A stretch of DNA of 24,791 nt from Bacillota bacterium. Lineage in GTDB: Bacteria > Bacillota > Clostridia > Acetivibrionales > DSM-1351. Positions 6,222-12,754 of this stretch are shown one piece after another. Positions within the stretch are counted from its first letter, which is position 1. Each line of letters begins with the position of its first letter. The position numbers and the translations under genes were made by a program. The notes beneath the pieces were generated by a model that made no database searches, was not told the origin of the DNA, and worked only from the letters and a program-made list of their open reading frames with translations. The stretch covers positions 1 to 24,791 of the forward strand of contig JAEYHZ010000006.1 of assembly GCA_023409265.1 (NCBI GenBank), written 5' to 3'.

Positions 6222-7883
6222 ATAGCGGACAGTTACGACATAAGAAAAATATTTGATGATATGGCCCTTGACCTTATCAGATCACAGAAACGAACATTCC
6301 TCAGACACCAGGGGGAACAATTAAAAGAGGGTTTTCAATGGGAACAATGGCAATTAGCAAAACTCAGGGAACTAAGAAAATACAGGCAAGATAATAAAGA
6401 GCTAATAGGCAGTTATAGCACCGATATAGACAGTCTTATTTCTGAAGTGCTATCGAGTAGTTACAAAAAGGGTGAGAGTAATGTAGAAAAGGTTATAAAC
6501 CAGGTTAAGCAGCTGGTTATTGATACTCCGGATGGCGGGGTAGATCCTGATTTACTTAGGATGTATACTCCTGAAGAGATAGCGGGGCTAAAAGATGCAC
6601 AGGGCATAATTGAGGCTGCATCAAAGCTTCCAAAAGCGACTGGATCAGATACCTTCTTTAATTCAAATGATAGGAAGCTTAAGGCTTTGCAGCAAGTAGT
6701 AAAAAGGGATATGCGCAAAGCTCGAAATGCTGTATTGCGCAAAATGGATGATGTATATCGGCAGACGGTTTATAAAGCTCAGGTGTATATGGGTAGTGGT
6801 GCAACAACATTGGAGAAGGCTGTCGATATGGCCACAGAGGATTTTTTATCAAGGGGTATTAACTGCATCCAGTATAAAGACGGTAAGATGGTTAACGTTG
6901 CTTCCTGGGCAGAGATGGCATTAAGGACCGCCAGTCACCGGGCAACCATGTTGGGTGAAGGTTCCAAAATGGATGAATGGGATATGCACTTGGTGGTAAT
7001 AACTTCGCATGGAAATACCTGTGAACTATGTTTACCATGGCAGGGTAAGGTTCTTATTGATGATGTATATTCTTCAGGAAAGCCCGATGGAGTACACACA
7101 CTGTTATCAGTAGCAATTGCTGAAGGGTTATTTCACCCAAACTGTAGACATTCAAGAGCTCTTTATATTCCAGGTATTACTGAACTGCCCAAACAGCCTG
7201 TAGACGATGAAACGGCACTTGCAAGATATGAAACTGAACAGAGACAGAGGACTATTGAAAAGAATATCAGGAAATATAAACGTCTTGAGGCCGGGAGTAT
7301 TGACCCTGATAATCAGGCGAAATATGGAGCTAAGGTGCAGGAATGGCAAGGAAGTTTAAGGCAACACTTAAAAGATAATACATATCTCAGAAAAGATCCT
7401 TTTCGAACAGCTGTTGATGGTGGTATTACCGTTAAACAGCGTAATGATAACTTGAAGGAAGCAGCTAAGAATGTTAAAATTAAGGAAATAAGAGATTTTA
7501 TTAAATCTGATGACCAGATTAAAACACTTGAAATGGGGCAGCAGCGTAAGCATATTCCAGGTACTCTTGAGTATAGGCAGTACCAGAATAAGTTTGCTAA
7601 GTTAGGACAATATGGCCCTTCATTGGTAAGCATACCGACTGAAGAGTTGCAAAAACTAGTTGGCAAATATGCTGGTACCGGAGAGATAAAGTTAAATGGT
7701 AAAGGCGAGTGGGATCGTAGAGAAATTATCCGTAATAATGATACTGTAATTGGTAAAGTTTTAAATAATATTACTGGTGCTGAGGTCGAAACTACGGTAT
7801 TTAAAATACACTACGGTAAAAAAGGTACGCACATAGTTCCTGATTATCAAAGTAAAAAGAAGGGAGGGGATACACTTGATTGA
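6222..7883 (+). CDS. MuF-type minor capsid protein fused to a polymorphic toxin type 50 domain
   Basis: The N-terminal about 410 residues are a Phage_min_cap2/MuF minor capsid protein, which sits in the head near the portal. It has a cysteine/histidine centre, TCELCLPW then FHPNCRHS (residues about 268-309). The last about 130 residues (DNA 7494-7883) match the Ntox50 toxin family: GTLEYRQYQ, KYAGTGEIKL and the terminal FKIHYGKKGTHIVPDYQSKK. MuF-toxin fusions are known in temperate phages and are thought to deliver or package a toxin; Ntox50 is, to my recollection, a predicted nuclease. Start: the frame opens at 6216 without ATG/GTG/TTG until ATG 6261, which lacks a ribosome binding site. ATA 6222 follows AAAGGGGTGA and restores a family-like N-terminus (ADSYDIRKIFDDMALDLI). 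The conservative start is 6261 (540 residues). Confidence 0.88.
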   Translation: MADSYDIRKIFDDMALDLIRSQKRTFLRHQGEQLKEGFQWEQWQLAKLRELRKYRQDNKELIGSYSTDIDSLISEVLSSSYKKGESNVEKVINQVKQLVIDTPDGGVDPDLLRMYTPEEIAGLKDAQGIIEAASKLPKATGSDTFFNSNDRKLKALQQVVKRDMRKARNAVLRKMDDVYRQTVYKAQVYMGSGATTLEKAVDMATEDFLSRGINCIQYKDGKMVNVASWAEMALRTASHRATMLGEGSKMDEWDMHLVVITSHGNTCELCLPWQGKVLIDDVYSSGKPDGVHTLLSVAIAEGLFHPNCRHSRALYIPGITELPKQPVDDETALARYETEQRQRTIEKNIRKYKRLEAGSIDPDNQAKYGAKVQEWQGSLRQHLKDNTYLRKDPFRTAVDGGITVKQRNDNLKEAAKNVKIKEIRDFIKSDDQIKTLEMGQQRKHIPGTLEYRQYQNKFAKLGQYGPSLVSIPTEELQKLVGKYAGTGEIKLNGKGEWDRREIIRNNDTVIGKVLNNITGAEVETTVFKIHYGKKGTHIVPDYQSKKKGGDTLD

Positions 7884-8085
7884 TTATCATGACTATATTG
7901 GAGACAAAGTTAGAATTGTCGATAAAGACGGAGAAGTCTTTGAAGGAACAATTATGTCATATGATGTAGGGCTTGAAGAAGATTTAGACTACGATTCAAT
8001 AGGAATTCAACCTACTGGTGAAACAAGATATTATATCGGTATTCCTATTCCTGACATAGTTTCATGTGAAGTAATGCAAGACTAA
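7876..8085 (+). CDS. Lsm-like small protein, candidate immunity partner of the MuF toxin
   Basis: 69 residues, predicted small beta-barrel similar to Lsm/SH3-like folds (DYIGDKVRIVDKDGEVFEGT, then an acidic loop and IPIPDIVSCEVM at the end). It is strongly acidic (many Asp/Glu), as expected of a protein that neutralises a basic nuclease. TTG 7876 has GGAGGGG six bases upstream and overlaps the toxin stop by eight bases, so expression is coupled to the toxin. Two terminators follow directly, ending the unit. Immunity function is inferred from position, charge and coupling; it could instead be an ordinary phage Lsm-like protein. Confidence 0.75.
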   Translation: MIDYHDYIGDKVRIVDKDGEVFEGTIMSYDVGLEEDLDYDSIGIQPTGETRYYIGIPIPDIVSCEVMQD

Positions 8086-8087
8086 AG

Positions 8088-8121
8088 GCATTTACTGATA
8101 AAACGGTAAGTGCTTTTATTA
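8088..8121 (+). terminator. First of two tandem terminators after the toxin unit
   Basis: GCATTTAC and GTAAGTGC pair over eight positions (one G-T wobble) around a 10-base loop, followed by TTTTATTAT. It begins two bases after the stop codon of the Lsm-like gene. Confidence 0.55.
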
Positions 8122-8130
8122 TGCTATTAA

Positions 8131-8158
8131 AGTGCTCTCAACTAGAGGGTGCTTTTTT
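8131..8158 (+). terminator. Second tandem terminator before the scaffold gene
   Basis: AGTGCTCTC and GAGGGTGCT pair over nine positions (with three G-T wobbles) around AACTA, followed by six T. With the hairpin at 8088 it forms a double stop in the middle of the morphogenesis operon. Confidence 0.6.
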
Positions 8159-8203
8159 ATTTTCGTCTTTTGGTTACTGTAGACGATAAAGAACAGTTCA
8201 TCA

Positions 8204-8217
8204 CTGGTCAAGACCAG
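8204..8217 (+). repeat. 14-bp palindrome upstream of the scaffold gene
   Basis: CTGGTC and GACCAG flank AA as a perfect palindrome, 20 bases before the scaffold ribosome binding site. The rest of the 165-base gap (8086-8250) holds only the two terminators. No convincing -35/-10 pair was found, although a restart promoter would be expected. Confidence 0.3.
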
Positions 8218-8250
8218 GATAAAAAATGTAGATGAAAGGATTGAACGACA

Positions 8251-8832
8251 ATGACAAAAGAACAATTTATCGCACTCGGATTGACTGAGGAGCAGGCAAC
8301 AAAAGCAGCTGTGGCATCAGCTGATGAGCTCAAAGCGTATATTCCCAAACACCGCTTTGATGAGGTAAATGATGAAAAGAAGCAGGCTGAAAAAGACATT
8401 GCTACTCGTGACAAGCAGATTGAGGATTTAAAAAAGGTGGATGCAGCTGGACTTCAGGCAACAATTGAAAAGCTTCAGAAAGAAAACAAGGATGCTACAG
8501 ACAAATATGCTGCAGATATGAAGGAACTTACCCTCACTAATGCAATCAAGATGGCTCTGACTGGAAAAGTCCACGACGAGTCCCTGGCAGCAGGTCTGGT
8601 TGATAAGACGAAGCTTGTCATTGATGGTGACAAGGTGGTTGGTCTTGATGAGCAGCTCAAGGGCCTTAAGGAAACAAAAGCTTTTCTTTTCAAGCCTGAG
8701 AATACTCAAACTCAGAAACCTGGTTTCAAAGTGGGTGCAGACGGACAGCAGCAACAGCAGACTGGAGAAAGAATGAGTATGAAGGATGCTATTGCTGCCC
8801 AGTTACAAACACAACAAACACAACAAAAATAA
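8251..8832 (+). CDS. Capsid scaffolding protein (GP20 family)
   Basis: 193 residues, Phage minor structural protein GP20 type. It is highly charged and helical with a long coiled coil (about residues 30-95, KKQAEKDIATRDKQIEDLKK onward), then a short globular part (MALTGKVHDESLAAGLVDKT). The C-terminal tail is rich in glutamine and is probably disordered. Scaffolds of this family guide assembly of the major capsid protein into the prohead and are then removed. ATG 8251 follows AAAGGA. It immediately precedes the major capsid gene, the usual order. Confidence 0.9.
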   Translation: MTKEQFIALGLTEEQATKAAVASADELKAYIPKHRFDEVNDEKKQAEKDIATRDKQIEDLKKVDAAGLQATIEKLQKENKDATDKYAADMKELTLTNAIKMALTGKVHDESLAAGLVDKTKLVIDGDKVVGLDEQLKGLKETKAFLFKPENTQTQKPGFKVGADGQQQQQTGERMSMKDAIAAQLQTQQTQQK

Positions 8833-8854
8833 TTAAAAGAAGGGATGATATTTA

Positions 8855-9820
8855 ATGGCTATTACATTAGCAGAAGCAAGTAAAAATGTGCAGGATAATT
8901 TACAGTCAGGGGTAATTGATGAATTCCGTAAATCCAACTGGATTATGGACAATATTACTTTTGATGATGTTGTATCACCAGTAGGCGGCGGTGCAACTAT
9001 GACATATTCATATGCAAGATTAAAAACTCAGCCTACAGCCGGATTTAGAGCTATTAACAATGAATACGCATCACAGACAGTTGAAAAAGAACTGTTTCAT
9101 ACAACCCTTAAGGTATTCGGAGGATCTTACGAGATTGACCGTATCATAGCGAATATGGGCGGTATAGTGAATGAAGTTGATTTGCAGCAGTCTCAAAAAA
9201 TCAAGGCTGCAAACGCTCTTTTTAATGATACCTTTATTAACGGTGACAGTGGTGTTGATGCTAATGCTTTTGATGGACTTGAAAAGGCTCTTGCCGGCAG
9301 TTCAACAGAATATAACGCTGGAGGATCAGGAACAGTTATTGATCTATCTACTTCGGCAGCTATCACAGCAAACTATATGCAGTTCCTTGATATGCTTGAT
9401 GAGTTTTTATCTGGTTTGGACGGAACACCAAGTTTTATAGGTGGAAACGCTAAGTTGATTGCAAAACTCAGAGCTTGCGCAAGACGTGCAAGTATGTACC
9501 AGACGCAGTTAAACAGTTTGGGGCAGCAGGTTGAAGCTTATGGGAATATTCCTTTTGTAGATCTTAAGACAAAGGCTGGCAGTAATGAAGATGTTGTAGC
9601 AACAAGCGCAACAGATGGTACTACCTCACTTTATGTTGCAAGATTGGGTTTAGACGGTTTACATGCTGTATCTATGGCAGGACAGCCTCCTGTTAAGACC
9701 TGGTTGCCTGACTTCTCTACTTCCGGAGCCGTTAAAAAAGGTGAAGTCGAAATGACAGCAGCTATTGCTTTAAAAGCTACAAAGGCTGCGGGTGTATTCA
9801 GAAAAATCAAAGTTAAATAG
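8855..9820 (+). CDS. Major capsid protein (HK97 fold, GP13-like)
   Basis: 321 residues. It starts MAITLAEASKNVQDNLQSGV and has the pattern of clostridial major capsid proteins: an early region with E-loop-like residues (GGGATMTYSYARLKTQPTAG, about 46-65), a spine-helix region around residues 90-120 (IIANMGGIVNEVDLQQSQKI) and a C-terminal ALKATKAAGVFRKI strand. Several hundred copies form the icosahedral shell. The ribosome binding site is AAGAAGGGATG before ATG 8855. No separate N-terminal prodomain is seen; the separate scaffold gene upstream supplies that role. Confidence 0.93.
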   Translation: MAITLAEASKNVQDNLQSGVIDEFRKSNWIMDNITFDDVVSPVGGGATMTYSYARLKTQPTAGFRAINNEYASQTVEKELFHTTLKVFGGSYEIDRIIANMGGIVNEVDLQQSQKIKAANALFNDTFINGDSGVDANAFDGLEKALAGSSTEYNAGGSGTVIDLSTSAAITANYMQFLDMLDEFLSGLDGTPSFIGGNAKLIAKLRACARRASMYQTQLNSLGQQVEAYGNIPFVDLKTKAGSNEDVVATSATDGTTSLYVARLGLDGLHAVSMAGQPPVKTWLPDFSTSGAVKKGEVEMTAAIALKATKAAGVFRKIKVK

Positions 9821-9836
9821 ATTGGAGGTAAACTAA

Positions 9837-10121
9837 ATGACTAAGATATATGCACCAAATAAGCAGTATACTGGCATTTCGGCTAGTGTTGGATTTGCAA
9901 AAGGGGTCGGTGAAACATCTGACCCCGATTTAATTGAATGGTTTAAAACTCATGGTTATGAGGTTGAGGAAGAAGTAACACAGGAGGATGAATTCAAGGG
10001 TAAAACCGTTGAAGAACTGAAAGCCTATGCAGAAGAACACTGCATTGATATAGGCAATTCAACAAGTATAAACGGGATCATCAAAAAAATTCAGGAAGCA
10101 CAAAAGAAAGTCGGTGAGTAA
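9837..10121 (+). CDS. Small head-region protein with HeH/SAP-like C-terminus
   Basis: 94 residues. The N-terminal half (about 1-40) resembles the short leader found on many phage proteins between the capsid and connector genes (IYAPNKQYTGISASVGFAKG). The C-terminal half (FKGKTVEELKAYAEEHCIDI and following) looks like a HeH/SAP or Rho-N helix-extended-helix, which in other proteins binds nucleic acid or proteins. ATG 9837 has TTGGAGGT upstream. Its role could be capsid decoration or head completion; that is inferred from position. Confidence 0.75.
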   Translation: MTKIYAPNKQYTGISASVGFAKGVGETSDPDLIEWFKTHGYEVEEEVTQEDEFKGKTVEELKAYAEEHCIDIGNSTSINGIIKKIQEAQKKVGE

Positions 10122-10123
10122 TT

Positions 10124-10486
10124 ATGGCCTATGCTGATGCAGGGTATTACAAGAATACATATAAAGGAAACATTATTCCAGATGATGTTCTTGAAGATGA
10201 ACTTGAAAAGGCATCTTATGATCTTGACGCTATGACTTATACAAGGATAGCTGCCATTGATATAAATGTGTTCACTGAGTTTCAACAGGACAGAATCAGG
10301 AGAGCTGTTTGTTCTCAAGCCGATTTTAAGTATCAATATGGACCTTATCTTGAAATGCCGGTTTCCGGGTACTCTGCAGGCAGCATAAGTCTATCATTTA
10401 AACCAATAGAAGCAGGCGGAATAAAAACATCTTCAGGAGTTATTAATCTGCTAAAAGCTACCGGGCTAATGGATAGGAGGCTGTAA
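10124..10486 (+). CDS. Head-tail connector (gp6-like adaptor)
   Basis: 120 residues, gp6/gp15-like connector family. Mostly helical; the pattern PDDVLEDELEKASYDLDAMT then FQQDRIRRAVCSQADFKYQY is typical of the adaptor that binds the lower side of the portal ring after packaging. The C-terminal GVINLLKATGLMDRRL is a common ending. Starts two bases after the preceding stop; ATG 10124 has GTCGGTGAG upstream. The next gene starts two bases after its stop. Confidence 0.88.
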   Translation: MAYADAGYYKNTYKGNIIPDDVLEDELEKASYDLDAMTYTRIAAIDINVFTEFQQDRIRRAVCSQADFKYQYGPYLEMPVSGYSAGSISLSFKPIEAGGIKTSSGVINLLKATGLMDRRL

Positions 10487-10488
10487 GA

Positions 10489-10806
10489 ATGAAGCTACCT
10501 TTTCCAGACTGGATCCTCGTTACACCAGTCAAAGTCTATCAGGAAATTATGGGCGAAAATGGACTTGAGGAAGAATTAATCTTTGATGGAAAGTGCTGCT
10601 ATGATGATAAAACAAAGCAGGTACTTGATGCGGAGAGAAGGCTCGTAACCCTTGCCGGTAAGGTTATATTAAAGGGTGATATTAATCCGGATAAAGAGAT
10701 TTCCGGATATGTAATGTTCGGAGAAACAAAAAACACTATCTTCCGGACAGCCCGCCCACACAATCCTGATGGCTCAGTATTCTCAACAGAACTGGAGTTG
10801 ATTTAA
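10489..10806 (+). CDS. Head closure protein (Minor_capsid_1 family)
   Basis: 105 residues, small beta-barrel like the head-completion proteins of siphoviruses (WILVTPVKVYQEIMGENGLE; VTLAGKVILKGDI). It is annotated in relatives as putative minor capsid protein 1 and most likely forms the ring below the connector that closes the head. ATG 10489 has GATAGGAGG upstream. The stop overlaps the next start by one base (TAATG). Confidence 0.85.
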   Translation: MKLPFPDWILVTPVKVYQEIMGENGLEEELIFDGKCCYDDKTKQVLDAERRLVTLAGKVILKGDINPDKEISGYVMFGETKNTIFRTARPHNPDGSVFSTELELI

Positions 10807-11189
10807 TGGCTATAAAGGTCAACGTAAAAATGAATCATGCAGCCCTGGGTAGATTAAGTAATGCACAAAAGCAGGCGCTTGAGATGACCACCGAGGCTGT
10901 TAAATCCGATGTCACTTTGTCTGGAACAGTACCAAAAGAGACCGGAGAACAGGAGCGAAGTGCCTCTATAGATACATCAAAGATTGGGAAAGGCCAAACT
11001 AGGTTATCTTATGACACACCTTATGCAAGGAGGCTTTACTGGCATCCTGAATATAACTTCAGGACAGATAAAAACGCCAATGCTCAGGGTAAATGGCTTC
11101 AGACATACATTGATGGACCTAAACGGAATTTTGCCAAGAATGCCTTTAAGAAGCTATACAGAAAGTTGACAGGTGGTGTGGTTAAATGA
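10806..11189 (+). CDS. Minor capsid protein 2 family, head-tail joining protein
   Basis: 127 residues. Basic, with the family pattern GTVPKETGEQERSASID, RLSYDTPYARRLYWHPEYNF and QGKWLQTYIDGPK. Such proteins (HK97 gp10-like neck proteins) stand between the head closure and tail terminator genes and help join head and tail. ATG 10806 overlaps the previous stop. It overlaps the next gene by four bases. Confidence 0.85.
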   Translation: MAIKVNVKMNHAALGRLSNAQKQALEMTTEAVKSDVTLSGTVPKETGEQERSASIDTSKIGKGQTRLSYDTPYARRLYWHPEYNFRTDKNANAQGKWLQTYIDGPKRNFAKNAFKKLYRKLTGGVVK

Positions 11190-11590
11190 CACTAGCAGAA
11201 ATAAAAGAATGGTTTAAAATTCAAACAAACTCCCCTAACTGGTATATTGGAAAGATTGATGGCAGTAAGGAAAAATGTATTGGGATATATAGCGTCGCTG
11301 GTCCTTCTCCGGTAATTGCACTGGGCGGTATTGAGAATACAAGTTATGCACCAAAAGCAATATCTATTCTGGTTCACTGGGGTAAGGATGCTGATGTAGC
11401 AGAAAAGAAAGCTCAGGAAGTATATAACTGCATGTTTGGGCATTCCGCGGTTATTAGTGGGAAAAGGGTTTTACAGTTTGACATGCGGACTCCTGAGCCT
11501 GTGAGTGTTGGCACAGATGATAAAAATATTTTTGAGTATGTAATAGAAACAGTAATTTTTTATGAAAGAGAGGTAACAGCAGATGTTTAA
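11186..11590 (+). CDS. Tail terminator (Minor_capsid_3 family)
   Basis: 134 residues, alpha/beta fold of the tail-completion proteins. Residues 20-55 (YIGKIDGSKEKCIGIYSVAG) and the strand-rich C-terminus (VLQFDMRTPEPVSVGTDDKN then FEYVIETVIFYER) match the minor capsid protein 3 family. It caps the tail tube once the tape measure length is reached and gives the surface for joining the head. It overlaps both neighbours (4 and 8 bases). Confidence 0.85.
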   Translation: MTLAEIKEWFKIQTNSPNWYIGKIDGSKEKCIGIYSVAGPSPVIALGGIENTSYAPKAISILVHWGKDADVAEKKAQEVYNCMFGHSAVISGKRVLQFDMRTPEPVSVGTDDKNIFEYVIETVIFYEREVTADV

Positions 11591-12056
11591 AAACATTAAC
11601 CTTCAGCTGTTCGCTGGCGGAACAGGAGTGTTTCCTGTACACAATAACAAATTTAAGATAGGCATACAGGGACGTACTTCTACAGCTACAGATATGGTTA
11701 CTATTAAGGACTTGGAAACATTCAGCCCGTCCATTGATGGTAACACTGAGGAATGGACTCCCATGGACACCGCGGGGTGGGTAAGGAGAGCAGTAACCGG
11801 TAAGGGGCTGACATTCAGCTTTTCGGGTAAACGTCATTATGGAGATCCGGGCAATGACTATATTGGTAATCTACTTTTGGGAACGGGTCAGGAAGTAGAA
11901 AGTAAATTTGAGTGGGAATTCCCTTCAGGAGCAAAGCTTACAATGAATTGTGTCATAAACCTGACAACCCCTGCAGGAGGGGACAGTACCAATATTGATA
12001 CTCTGGAGTTTGAACTATTAAGTGATGGACTTCCAGTATTCACACCGGCTGCTTAA
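11583..12056 (+). CDS. Major tail tube protein
   Basis: 157 residues. Predicted beta-sandwich of stacked hexamer rings; the segments FKIGIQGRTSTATDMVTIKD and WEFPSGAKLTMNCVINLTTP are typical of siphovirus tube proteins. The N-terminal leader MFKNINLQLFA is a short segment also seen on other clostridial phage structural proteins. The start at ATG 11583 is behind GAGAGGTAAC and inside the end of the terminator gene. The position, before the chaperone and tape measure genes, is the standard one. Confidence 0.85.
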   Translation: MFKNINLQLFAGGTGVFPVHNNKFKIGIQGRTSTATDMVTIKDLETFSPSIDGNTEEWTPMDTAGWVRRAVTGKGLTFSFSGKRHYGDPGNDYIGNLLLGTGQEVESKFEWEFPSGAKLTMNCVINLTTPAGGDSTNIDTLEFELLSDGLPVFTPAA

Positions 12057-12093
12057 ATGTAGCCGGTTTTATATTTGAGAGGAGATTTAGACA

Positions 12094-12396
12094 ATGTCAA
12101 AGGTTATTAATATTACAGACAAATTGAGCAATGAAAAGCCATCCATTCAAATAGGTAAAAAAGAATACCAGGTCAACGATGGAATAGCAACAGTACTTAA
12201 ATTTGAAGAGCTTGCTTCAGTCGGAACAACAAGTGCTATGGTTGAGGCAATAACAACGGCTTTAGGTGAAAAAGCAGCTAAGGAGATTCACATTGAAAGT
12301 ATGCCTATAGCAAATTTTAAGGTGTTGTCAATTGCAATTATGGCCGCTGTTCAGGGAATGGAATACGAGGAAGCTGCTGCCCGATTTCCAAAATAG
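12094..12396 (+). CDS. Tail assembly chaperone, short form (gpG-like)
   Basis: 100 residues. It lies between tube and tape measure genes, where siphoviruses encode a chaperone pair that coats the tape measure protein. Mostly helical C-terminal half (SAMVEAITTALGEKAAKEIH onward). ATG 12094 follows GAGAGGAG. The last codons are CGA TTT CCA AAA TAG. The following reading frame is open through this site in the +1 phase and carries the Gp15 domain without a usable start of its own, so a fraction of ribosomes probably shift into it. Confidence 0.82.
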   Translation: MSKVINITDKLSNEKPSIQIGKKEYQVNDGIATVLKFEELASVGTTSAMVEAITTALGEKAAKEIHIESMPIANFKVLSIAIMAAVQGMEYEEAAARFPK

Positions 12397-12754
12397 TAAT
12401 GATGAAGAATGGTATGACTTGAGAGAAGATTGGCCACTGATTGAGGCCAGCCTTGCTGCTCAGTATGGTATTCGCATACGTCAACATGCAGATATGCCCT
12501 GGGGGGAATTTTGTACACTTGTAGCTGGCTTAATGCAGGAAACACCTTTGGGTAACATTGTGACCATTCGATCTGAGAAGGATCATAAGATAATAAAAAA
12601 CTTTACTCCCTCGCAAAGAAAAATACATAGGGATTGGCGATTAAAATTGGCGAATAGACAGCTTGATAATCCCGAACAGCTTGAGGGGAAAATTAAAAAT
12701 TTGGAAGTTACATTCAGTCGTATGTTTGGAGGTGATGGCAGTGTCACAAGATAG
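12380..12754 (+). CDS. Gp15-like part of the tail chaperone, reached by frameshift (gpT-like)
   Basis: This frame encodes the phage Gp15 family domain (EEWYDLREDWPLIEASLAAQ, then YGIRIRQHADMPWGEFCTLV). The coding part begins in the overlap with the preceding gene around 12385-12395. An ATG at 12332 exists in this frame, but what follows it (MQLWPLFREWNT) is only the other gene read out of phase and has no ribosome binding site. The next in-frame ATG codons (12485, 12494) fall inside the conserved domain. Expression as a C-terminal extension of the 100-residue protein, giving a product of about 219 residues, is the best explanation. The annotated left edge is approximate. Confidence 0.75.
   Translation, partial: PDFQNSNDEEWYDLREDWPLIEASLAAQYGIRIRQHADMPWGEFCTLVAGLMQETPLGNIVTIRSEKDHKIIKNFTPSQRKIHRDWRLKLANRQLDNPEQLEGKIKNLEVTFSRMFGGDGSVTR

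Noticed and set aside
12332..12385. ATG 12332 as an independent start of the Gp15-like protein
   Set aside because: No ribosome binding site, and its first 18 codons only repeat the upstream gene's conserved end in another frame; a frameshift explains the layout better.
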